NCBI GenBank assembly: GCA_026399025.1
Contig: JAPLRU010000038.1
Location: 30,362 to 94,361 of the forward strand
Reading direction: 5' to 3'
DNA from: Methylobacter sp.
GTDB taxonomy: Bacteria > Pseudomonadota > Gammaproteobacteria > Methylococcales > Methylomonadaceae
DNA length: 64,000 nucleotides
This document shows, one piece after another, positions 26,401 through 32,542 of this stretch. The translations under genes were made by a program, and so were the position numbers. The notes below the pieces were generated by a model that saw only the letters and a program-made list of their open reading frames with translations, was not told the origin of the DNA and searched no databases. How positions within the stretch are numbered: position 1 is the stretch's first letter; every line of letters starts with the position of its first letter.

Positions 26401-26883
26401 CAGCTTTTGCAGGTGTTGCAGCTTATCGCCTTGTTGAAACGTTACATCCGTCACTAACAGATTTTCAATCGCGACCTGCACCGGCAAGCGTAACTCGGCA
26501 TTAAAATCGAAAGTGCTTTTTTCCGGGGGCGCCGTTTGAGTCACATTGATGTTGACCTCATTCAGCGTCACATCGACAATTTTTAAAACGCCCGAAAACA
26601 GTTCCACAGGCCGCCAAGCGAATACCAGATTTTTAACGGCGGCGGTTTTGCTATCGTCTTTATAAGACAACTCAGAAAGCACGATACGTTCGAGCAAGCG
26701 GCCTTCAATGGCTTTCGCTGAAACCTGTACCGGTAAATGCGAAAAAACCGTCTGTAACAGCCGGCGGCTGCCGGTTGCGCTGTTCATCAAACCGAACAAA
26801 CCGACAGGAAGCATTAACAGCAGAATCAAGACAGTCAGAAAAATGCGTTTTATCATTTTAAAAAACAGCGCTTTTGCCAACAT
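23419..26883 (-). CDS. tamB: Translocation and assembly module protein TamB
   Basis: Very large inner-membrane-anchored protein that spans the periplasm as a hydrophobic beta-groove and works with TamA; in studied species it helps move phospholipids or assemble outer-membrane proteins. From the ATG at 26883 it has 1154 residues. One membrane segment lies near the N-terminus (IKRIFLTVLILLLMLPVGLFGL). The long AsmA/TamB-like beta repeats follow, and the C-terminal DUF490 domain ends with PDKPWLEVEAIRV-like and LNVETQTGTSQRIKLNYETD segments. The ATG overlaps the tamA stop (TGATG), so I prefer it to the upstream start at 26985 inside tamA. The order tamA-tamB is the usual one. Confidence 0.93.
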   Translation of the reverse strand: MLAKALFFKMIKRIFLTVLILLLMLPVGLFGLMNSATGSRRLLQTVFSHLPVQVSAKAIEGRLLERIVLSELSYKDDSKTAAVKNLVFAWRPVELFSGVLKIVDVTLNEVNINVTQTAPPEKSTFDFNAELRLPVQVAIENLLVTDVTFQQGDKLQHLQKLHVAAFTGQGRVNLVALELNAQPVSATATGQVGLGKGFPLSLTADWQVSSADYGVWHAMSTLSGDMHRLDFDNRLSSPFKSTLKGKLENLPDAPRITAHGDWQQLNWPLGGGKAQLSSERGTLELDGLLSDYRIALNAELTQPYLSKSRLTFKGQGSTEALTIKELALTSAEGAFQIDGTVSWKGATAFDLSASGQHFNPAILLPELPGSLTFSTLLKGKLDGKALQLDVDINKLSGKLRGYPVSAGGKLALANEQLKVDALQVTSGRNKIAVNGSLGQEQAALVVAIDAPALDSLWPNLGGSLKGDGRLQGAWLKPSVQFQASGKHLHFAEHSAEQLAVNIDYQPEQTSKLQLSVNAIKTGNTEISKLLIEGFGTLEQHQFKADINSSYGDLSSALTGSFKGGIWQGDFSRLDLNSRDSGRWQLTNNLSVRAAKTSAGIDVTLARACLVQQAAALCLQGRYPASGDFQFKVNATALPISLIKVYLPENMQINGVINADADIQQQKGRLNGNFGLTVPAHSKIVLPNQQGGPVEFTLGPWRVSGKLQAKTVSADFDLALTGQDYLRGQLQLDTGTAKTLGGQITGSVLNFALLNPFVPQLTNIKGELKANLALQGRSDKPIVNGTVTFSGGAVDFDELGLEIRDIKLQALSAVGDGGRIQLSGSAKSGQGFIQLDGFATLQGTGEFMLIGTDFEVAKLPEAQIAVSPQLKGLFSERQRKLSGKLIIPKAVIQLPQLPENAVKVSPDEVIVGEQKTVQNTAVAVPIDVDIDIELGKQVNFSGQGLKTDLSGKLKLTKSGETLAMYGNIDMDKARYKSYGQDLTVRKGRIQFNGPVDKPWLEVEAIRVSKGKDVTAILNLTGPLDAPKTSLSSEPALPEEEVLAYLVTGGPLNQVSQAEGNMVASAALSYGAGQASWLADKLGVSEFEVEQGKTLQDTMATVGQYLTPNFYVGTKVGLFNKQVVLVLKRKLSKSLNVETQTGTSQRIKLNYETDTN

Positions 26884-28721
26884 CACAGCCTGGTCCCCGC
26901 GGCAAAATGGATTTGAAACGAAGAATCCGATTGGCTCAACGGCAAGCCGAAATCCACCCGGATTGGACCGATAGGCGAATACCACCTGAGACCTAAGCCG
27001 ACACCGGTTTTGATTCTGATATTATCGGGATTATAAGCGTTACCGGCGTCAATAAAGGCCGCGACACCCCAGTTATCGAACAGGTAATGTTCATATTCCG
27101 CGCTGACTACGCTCAGAAATTTACCGCCTATGATATTGCCCAAATTATCCTTAGGGCCCAGATCTCTATAAGCATAACCGCGAACACTGTTCATGCCGCC
27201 GGCAAAAAACCGGTACGAGGTCGGCAGTTTGTTGAATTGGTCAACCAAGGTTGCGCCTTGTTCGGTTCGAGCGATAAATCGGCCGCGCCAAGGCAAGGAG
27301 TGGGTCCATACCGCCGATACCGAGCCTTGCGCAAAACTGACTTCGGAAATAGGATTTTTATAACTGCCCGCCAAATTAAATTCCAGACGGTAACCTCGGG
27401 TGGGCCGCAAGGTGCTGTCGGCAACGGAACGTAGCCAGTTGCCGCCGGGAACTAACAAAAGCGTCTGCGTGGAAGTGGCGCCGATAGTAAAATCTTCGTA
27501 AACGGAATCGATAAACAGCATCTGCTTCCAGCCGCTATCGAAGGCGTGTTTTAAGCGCGTCGAAAGTTTGGCCGCCAGCGATTTGTAAGTGTCCGTATCC
27601 TCCCGTTTGAAGCCGCCGCCGAAGCTGAAAAAATCGTTGCTCGGATCGTCCAGCGGCACGTTGTATTCCGCATCGGCGGTTGACAGCACCGGAGCAATAT
27701 CGAGATTAGCGGTAATAAAATGGCCCCGGCGATTTACCCGGCGGTCCTTATAAGTCGCGTTGACTAAAGGCCCAATGTCGGTGTCGAAGCCAACGCCGAA
27801 ACCGTAATGATAGATTTTGTTAGGATGAAGTTTAATGCTGACGGGAACTTGGTTTTGCCGAGCGTTTCCGGTATCCGGATGTATATCGATCCTCTCGAAA
27901 TAACCGCTTTTCGACAATGCTGTATGGGTTTTAGCCAATTGCTCGCTGGAATAAAAATCGCCGCTTTTGATGGAAACGAATTTACCCACAAACTCGGGAT
28001 TTAAAATATCCTGTTCAATCGTCACCTCACCGAACACCCTGCGTTTGCCGGTATTAAGCGCCAGTTTGATATGAGCCTGATTGTTGGCTTTATCGATTAA
28101 CAGCTGTTTTTCCGAAAATGCGGCAGCCAAATAACCTTTTTCCATCGCCAACGATTGCAGCCGGCTTTTCATCTTTTCGTAGTGGTCGTGACGTAGCGGC
28201 TTGCCGCTTGACCTTAGCAGCTCATTGCGTAATTTCTGAAAGTCGGGATCATCGTCAGCGTCGCCGGTCAAAGTGATCGTAATATCCGCAACGATAGTCT
28301 GCGGGCCGGAGTCGATGGCAAAATCCGCCTGCCAACATTTCGCCTTGAAAGCCAATGATTTTTCGACCACAGCATGGTAATAACCGAAAGCCCTCAGAGC
28401 CTGGGATATTTCGTCATCGGCTTGCGCAAACGAAGCGCGTATTTTCCATTCCGGCGCTTGGCACTGTTCTTTTACCAGAGACAGTATTAACTCGACATTT
28501 TTTTTAGCTTCGCCGTCAAGCCCGGTCACCGATACGTCTGCGCTAACAAGCGGCGTTGCGAAGTACAGCCCTATGCAAGACACCAGACAAAGCACTGGTC
28601 GCAAGCCCGTTGCTAAATCGGCAGAGTGTGCTGTGCGCGCCTTGGCCGCCCAAGTATGACCGGATTGCCCAAAAATACGCACAGCGCAGTCTACAAGGTT
28701 TGTAATCATCGAAAATAACAA
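26883..28721 (-). CDS. tamA: Translocation and assembly module protein TamA
   Basis: Outer-membrane Omp85-family barrel, partner of TamB. About 612 residues from the first ATG (28721); a second ATG at 28709 is equally possible. A hydrophobic export signal lies around residues 41-60 (ATGLRPVLCLVSCIGLYFAT), so the N-terminal 40 residues are odd for a signal peptide and the true start may be inside. Three POTRA domains cover about 65-300 (DVSVTGLDGEAKKNVELIL; RRVFGEVTIE). The barrel has NSVRGYAYRDLGPKD with the VRGY motif of the family and ends with IRVDFGLPLSQ. Coupled to tamB by overlap. Confidence 0.92.
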   Translation of the reverse strand: MLFSMITNLVDCAVRIFGQSGHTWAAKARTAHSADLATGLRPVLCLVSCIGLYFATPLVSADVSVTGLDGEAKKNVELILSLVKEQCQAPEWKIRASFAQADDEISQALRAFGYYHAVVEKSLAFKAKCWQADFAIDSGPQTIVADITITLTGDADDDPDFQKLRNELLRSSGKPLRHDHYEKMKSRLQSLAMEKGYLAAAFSEKQLLIDKANNQAHIKLALNTGKRRVFGEVTIEQDILNPEFVGKFVSIKSGDFYSSEQLAKTHTALSKSGYFERIDIHPDTGNARQNQVPVSIKLHPNKIYHYGFGVGFDTDIGPLVNATYKDRRVNRRGHFITANLDIAPVLSTADAEYNVPLDDPSNDFFSFGGGFKREDTDTYKSLAAKLSTRLKHAFDSGWKQMLFIDSVYEDFTIGATSTQTLLLVPGGNWLRSVADSTLRPTRGYRLEFNLAGSYKNPISEVSFAQGSVSAVWTHSLPWRGRFIARTEQGATLVDQFNKLPTSYRFFAGGMNSVRGYAYRDLGPKDNLGNIIGGKFLSVVSAEYEHYLFDNWGVAAFIDAGNAYNPDNIRIKTGVGLGLRWYSPIGPIRVDFGLPLSQSDSSFQIHFAAGTRL

Positions 28722-29028
28722 CTCAATCGATAGAAAAATAGCACGCAGATGACGTCGATTGAATAAGATTTTCTTTGAATGCTGAGGGAAAATCCGTTTA
28801 TCGCTGTTTTAGACCTATTGTCGTTCATCATAAATAAAATACCCCAAAACGACATCGTTCCGGCATCACTGTCACTAAGTTAATGGTTGTAGGAGCGGGC
28901 CCTGCTCGCGATGATAACACTACAACTCAGCAGTTGCGGCCAAATGCCGCTTCTATGGGTATCATTATGCTTAGTGGGTGTTTTAAAAGTAGCCGGTACC
29001 GGCGAAAACTTAGAAAACGGCAATTTTT
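28722..29028. other. Intergenic stretch upstream of tamA
   Basis: No gene seen. Around 28890-28915 it contains GTAGGAGCGGGCCCTGCTCGCGA, the classical REP-like phrase spread through many gammaproteobacterial genomes (given here in two parts: GTAGGAGCGGGC and CCTGCTCGCGA). Confidence 0.5.
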
Positions 29029-29629
29029 TTGCCATGTCCAAACGAAACGCTTTTAAACGCCCGTAAACGGAATGCAATCCGTGACCTGTTGCCGGCCGCC
29101 TGGTCGGCTGATCGACCGAGAAAAGTCAACCTACTGAAAATACTCAACGCCATTTTCTATATCGCCCGGCGTGGTTGCGCCTGGCGTTTGTTGCCGACGG
29201 CCTACTTTCCTCCGTACCACACCGTCTATAGTTATTTTCGGCGGCGGCGCCTGGGAGAGAATTCACGATACGCTACGGGCCGATGTCAGGCGAAAAGCCG
29301 GGCGACATAAGCACCCGGCGGGAAGCATCGATAGTCAAAGCAAAACGACGGCTTTAGCGGGCCTCAAAGGTTATGATGCCGCCAAGTGTATCCAAGGACG
29401 CAAGCGCCATATCCTCGTCGATACCTTGGGGCTCATCCCGGTGATTGTGGTAACGGCTGCCGATATACCCGAGCGGGAAGAGGCGAAGCTTATTTTGTAA
29501 GCGCTGACAAGCAGCTGCAAAAAAATACGCCGGATTTGGGTAGACGGGGGTTACAACGGCAAGGCGTTCACCGCTTGGGTCGCTGAATGCTCCCCTGTTG
29601 AGGTATTTTATTTCTTGTTACGACCCTAG
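29029..29629 (+). pseudogene. Degenerate IS5-family transposase
   Basis: The reading starts with RKRNAIRDLLPAAWSADRPR and LLKILNAIFYIARRGCAWR, the N-terminal helix-turn-helix part of IS5-type transposases. It shifts frame near 29250 inside what should be YFRR..WERIH. The second frame continues with AGSIDSQSKTTA (first catalytic Asp) and GYDAAKCIQGRKRHILVDTLG, is stopped by TAA at 29498-29500, and resumes in the same frame with RRIWVDGGYNGKAFTAW (second Asp). It ends at TAG 29627 without the C-terminal catalytic Glu region. One frameshift, one nonsense codon and a truncated end: inactive. No terminal inverted repeats were found. Confidence 0.88.
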
Positions 29630-29669
29630 ACCGGACTATTGATGAGACCGAATCGAATAAAAACCCGGA

Positions 29670-30158
29670 CTAATGGACCTCAATAGCTTTCCGTTTACTT
29701 TTTTCAGCTTTAGGTATAGTGACTTTTAATAAGCCATTTTTAAACGAAGCACTTGCCTTTTCAGCATCGATATTGTCAGGTAAATACAGGGTGCGCTGAA
29801 ATTCGCCACGCATGATTTCGCGACGGAAATATTTGCCTTTTTCTCCTTCCTTTTTTTCTTCCCTGGCGGAAGTACGGATAGTAATCGCATGATCGGTAAC
29901 CGACACCGCCACATCTTCTTTTTTTACGCCGGGCAATGCCGCTTGAACTTCTATATCGGTCTCGTGATCAAGAATGTCGACCTTCGGAAAGTCGGACTCC
30001 GGCGAATGAGCCCTATTCCAATCCAGCATACGCGGCCATTTGCGTAAAAGAAAATCATCAAAAAAATTATCTAACTCATCAAACGATCTGAGTCCGCCCT
30101 GCGATGTTTTTGTTAACAGTCCGGACTCTCTTGTTGTTTCCATTTTTTTAGCTGTCAT
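29670..30158 (-). CDS. Hsp20/alpha-crystallin family small heat-shock protein
   Basis: Third Hsp20 of the window, 162 residues from the ATG at 30158, which has GGAG a few bases upstream; the frame opens earlier (30173) without support. The N-terminal FDELDNFFDDFLLRKWPRMLDW, the core GKYFRREIMRGEFQRTLYLP and the end GLLKVTIPKAEKSKRKAIEVH closely match the protein at 22173-22664, so they are paralogues. The gene follows a DUF2934 gene by 41 bases on the same strand and is likely cotranscribed with it. It lies directly beside the dead IS5 transposase, which reads toward it. Confidence 0.94.
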   Translation of the reverse strand: MTAKKMETTRESGLLTKTSQGGLRSFDELDNFFDDFLLRKWPRMLDWNRAHSPESDFPKVDILDHETDIEVQAALPGVKKEDVAVSVTDHAITIRTSAREEKKEGEKGKYFRREIMRGEFQRTLYLPDNIDAEKASASFKNGLLKVTIPKAEKSKRKAIEVH

Positions 30159-30199
30159 ACATTTCTCCAGCAAATCAATTAAAAAATCAGCCCATAAAG

Positions 30200-30406
30200 C
30201 TAGTGCGGCTTATGCTGATACAGCAAAAATTCCTGCTCCGCATCCAGCCAATCTTCAAGTTCATGGTCTGGCGCGAAACCTCTACGCTCAGCCTTGTAAT
30301 AAGCGCATTCGGCAATGACGGCATCCCGATCAGGAAGATGTATCGTTGCACGATGTTGTTCCGGGCTTGAACTTTCTTGTTTAATACCTCTAACAGTTGT
30401 AGCCAT
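30200..30406 (-). CDS. DUF2934 family protein
   Basis: A 68-residue protein whose second half (VIAECAYYKAERRGFAPDHELEDWLDAEQEF) is the DUF2934 pattern: a short helix pair with conserved Ala-Tyr, a turn, then His-x-x-x-D-W-x-x-A-E. The function of the family is unknown. Such proteins are often found beside Hsp20 and stress genes in proteobacteria. The N-terminal 25 residues are polar and probably disordered. It is followed by hsp20 and preceded by a possible sigma-32 promoter. A second member lies at 31687-31914. Confidence 0.8.
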   Translation of the reverse strand: MATTVRGIKQESSSPEQHRATIHLPDRDAVIAECAYYKAERRGFAPDHELEDWLDAEQEFLLYQHKPH

Positions 30407-30551
30407 TCTTCACCTCATTCCGGTTAAATGTTTGAGTTATTCATAAAAATATTTCGATGACAACAATGCCAAAACTTAGCGCTTAAAAATTGAAAAACCT
30501 GAACGATTGAAAATGAATTTAATGACTGACTAAGCCTTTAAGCTTCATTCT

Positions 30552-30581
30552 TAGATAGGGAGACAATTATCCGGTTTCTTA
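30552..30581 (-). promoter_or_regulatory. Possible heat-shock (sigma-32) promoter
   Basis: Minus strand: TAAGAAA (30581-30575), 14-base spacer, CCCTATCTA (30560-30552). The -10 matches the sigma-32 form CCCCATNTA at all but one position; the -35 matches CTTGAAA at four of seven. It would start a transcript about 140 bases before the DUF2934-hsp20 pair. Confidence 0.4.
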
Positions 30582-30614
30582 TTGCTAAATTAGCTGAACA
30601 GGAACCCCTTGGAT

Positions 30615-31160
30615 TTATTTTGTATAAACAATGCCGGCTTGCGGGCCGAGGTCGTCATTCTCTTCGAGATAACGGATGTCATCTCCGATGCTTAAGGCAT
30701 CGAACCCGGCCCCAGCCACACTGTTTCGGTGAAAATAAACTTCATGCCCGTCCTCTGCCTCGATAAAACCGTGATCTTTTTCCGGCAACAGACGAATGAC
30801 AGAACCGGTGCTCTGCAAGTCATGGCTTTTAACCTTGCCCTGCTGAACCCGTGCATAGTCTTCCAGCTGTCTTGCCGCCGCGTTAAAAGCATCGCGCAGG
30901 GCAATGTAAACATCTTCATAAGCTTTTCTATCATGATGCTCGCGGCTGATAACTAATTCTTTGCGCGGCGTGGTGATATCGATACGGATATGATACTGAT
31001 TGCCTTGATGATGGCGGTGGTGTTCAGATTCCACCGCAACCCTGCAACTTATAATATGCGAGTAAAATCTTTCCAGCTTGCCTGCTTTTTCACGAATCCG
31101 AGTTTCTACAGCATCGGAATGAGGTACCCCACGAAAAGTAATTTGTAATGGGATTTGCAT
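30615..31160 (-). CDS. Ribosome hibernation factor (HPF/RaiA) fused to a cold-shock domain
   Basis: A 181-residue protein from the ATG at 31160. Residues 1-105 are the S30AE domain (MQIPLQITFRGVPHSDAVE, IREKAGKLERFYSHI, YEDVYIALRDAFNAAARQLED) that binds the 30S decoding centre of idle ribosomes. From about residue 115 to the end there is a cold-shock/OB fold: GSVIRLLPEKDHGFIEAEDG, HEVYFHRNSV, IRYLEENDDLGPQAGIVY. The RNP1-like part is HGFIEAEDG and the RNP2-like part is VYFHR. This replaces the dimerisation domain of long HPF. The family form is known from some proteobacteria, but its action is little studied. It is followed by the DUF2934-hsp20 pair. The upstream ATG at 31193 lies inside a repeat and is less likely. 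Confidence 0.88.
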   Translation of the reverse strand: MQIPLQITFRGVPHSDAVETRIREKAGKLERFYSHIISCRVAVESEHHRHHQGNQYHIRIDITTPRKELVISREHHDRKAYEDVYIALRDAFNAAARQLEDYARVQQGKVKSHDLQSTGSVIRLLPEKDHGFIEAEDGHEVYFHRNSVAGAGFDALSIGDDIRYLEENDDLGPQAGIVYTK

Positions 31161-31181
31161 AGCCGTCACCCTAGGCAAAGT

Positions 31182-31271
31182 GTAATTATTCACCTCCCCC
31201 TTTGAAAAAGGGGATTGAGGGGGATTTATTTAAATAATCACCCCTAACCCCTGATTTTTAAAGCCGGGGGA
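31182..31271. repeat. G-rich palindromic repeat, family G copy 1
   Basis: TAATTATTCACCTCCCCC then TTTGAAAAAGGGGATTGAGG, a TTTATTTAAATAA centre and a degraded right half. Lies between the csp stop and the hpf fusion ATG. Matches copies at 32186-32283 (opposite orientation) and 50457-50554. Confidence 0.85.
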
Positions 31272-31292
31272 AAATCGAACAATGACCCCGCA

Positions 31293-31505
31293 TCAAAGAA
31301 TGATTAAATCTTCAGCTTGTGGGCCTTTTTTTCCTTGCGTTACATTGAATTGCACTCTTTGCCCATCGTTCAAGGATTTAAACCCTGTGCTGCTGATATT
31401 GCTGTAATGAACGAAAACATCCGGGCCTTTTTCCTGCTCAATGAAGCCGAAGCCTTTGCTGGCGTTGAACCATTTAACAGTACCGGTATTTGTTTGCATA
31501 GCCAT
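31293..31505 (-). CDS. Cold-shock protein, CspA family
   Basis: A 70-residue single-domain RNA chaperone. The RNP1 motif KGFGFIEQE and RNP2 VFVHYSNI are intact, as is [15 protein letters not shown] at the start and [10 protein letters not shown] at the end. It binds single-stranded nucleic acid and melts RNA structure. The ATG at 31505 follows AGGA. The leader holds a small hairpin (31539-31563), and CspA-type mRNAs are often controlled through long structured leaders. The gene is followed by a G-family repeat and then by the hpf fusion gene on the same strand. Confidence 0.95.
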   Translation of the reverse strand: MAMQTNTGTVKWFNASKGFGFIEQEKGPDVFVHYSNISSTGFKSLNDGQRVQFNVTQGKKGPQAEDLIIL

Positions 31506-31538
31506 AATAAAATCCTACGTAGTAAAAATTTGATTTGC

Positions 31539-31563
31539 ATTAAGTAATTAAAGGTTACTTAAT
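31539..31563 (-). promoter_or_regulatory. Hairpin in the leader of the cold-shock gene
   Basis: ATTAAGTAA (31539-31547) pairs exactly with TTACTTAAT (31555-31563). It sits about 35 bases before the csp ATG in the transcript. A thermosensitive or RNA-stability role is possible, not shown. Confidence 0.4.
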
Positions 31564-31686
31564 ATTGGTTTCTCGGTAAATGAAGCTTATTTATCCGACA
31601 GTTAATAAAGCAGCATAATATAGTTAGTTATTTCTCATAGCGTCTCCCATAATATATAAATAGATAAAAACACTTGCATGATAAAG

Positions 31687-31914
31687 TCAGTGGGGGACAT
31701 TTTTAGTAATGACTTCGACAAACTCTCGCTCCGCCTCCAGCCAATCGTTAAGTTCATGACCGGGTTTAAAATCTCTTTTTTCTGCCTTATAAAAAGCAAT
31801 CTCGGCAATTTTTGTGTAGCAATCCGGAAGACTTATCGGAGTCAATTCTTTAGCGTTCAAACTTACATCGCGAACGGCTACACTCATTTTTAACCCGTAC
31901 ATAACTTGTTTCAT
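31687..31914 (-). CDS. DUF2934 family protein
   Basis: Second DUF2934 protein, 75 residues from ATG 31914 or 66 from ATG 31887. The core KIAEIAFYKAEKRDFKPGHELNDWLEAEREFVE has the family's Ala-Tyr-like pair, the His-x-L-x-D-W turn and the A-E end, and is clearly related to the protein at 30200-30406 (shared FYKAE-R--F-PGHEL-DWLEAE-EF). Function unknown. It is upstream of csp on the same strand, about 180 bases away, and the two lie between oppositely oriented G-family repeats. Confidence 0.75.
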   Translation of the reverse strand: MKQVMYGLKMSVAVRDVSLNAKELTPISLPDCYTKIAEIAFYKAEKRDFKPGHELNDWLEAEREFVEVITKNVPH

Positions 31915-32185
31915 TTAAAAACGTTTTTTGACGATACATAGAAAAATCTAACGGTATCTATTGAAACAAAAAATTAACGGCAAGCCTATTAGTGCAAATA
32001 CTTAGCTCTACCTTATTTTTATAAAGCCATTGAAATTACACTATTTTATTAAAAAATAACTCTAACTTAGCCGGGATTGATCTGAAAAAAAACAGCTTGT
32101 CGAGTCGTTTGCGGGATAAGCGCTCGGCTTCGCTTTTGGCAACGTCAGGAACATAAAATAATCACTAAAGCTCCCGTTAATGTTG
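31915..32185. other. Intergenic stretch, no gene seen
   Basis: AT-rich stretch between the divergent DUF2934 and lonB genes. Promoters for both should be here or just beyond the repeat at 32186-32283; I cannot identify them. No ORF is credible. Confidence 0.4.
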
Positions 32186-32283
32186 CTATTCAATCCCCCT
32201 CTTTGAAAAAGAGGGGTTAGGGGAGATTTTTTAAATAAATCCCCCTCAATCCCCCTTTTTCAAAGGGGGAGGTGAATAATTAC
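32186..32283. repeat. G-rich palindromic repeat, family G copy 2
   Basis: Complete copy in the opposite orientation: CAATCCCCCTCTTTGAAAAA, GAGGGGTTAGGGGAG, a TTTAAATAAA centre, then CCCCCTTTTTCAAAGGGGGA and GGTGAATAATTA. Each half is itself a hairpin. Confidence 0.85.
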
Positions 32284-32542
32284 CCGTTAATTAAGATGTT
32301 TTAGAAGCACATCGGCACTACCGCTATTAAGCCCCATAATATTCTGGCAACGCATTAAAATAACAGTTACTATAAAAATATAAACTTATCCTCTCTCACG
32401 CCTTATTAATCTTCGGGCTTTAATAAAGTTACCCTTTAAAAATAATTGTATTAACTTCTACTATACAGAGCGCAACTTCTTGTCCGCGTATAACTTAGAT
32501 TTGATACGATCCATTAATAATCTTTTCATGCAGGGTTTACCT

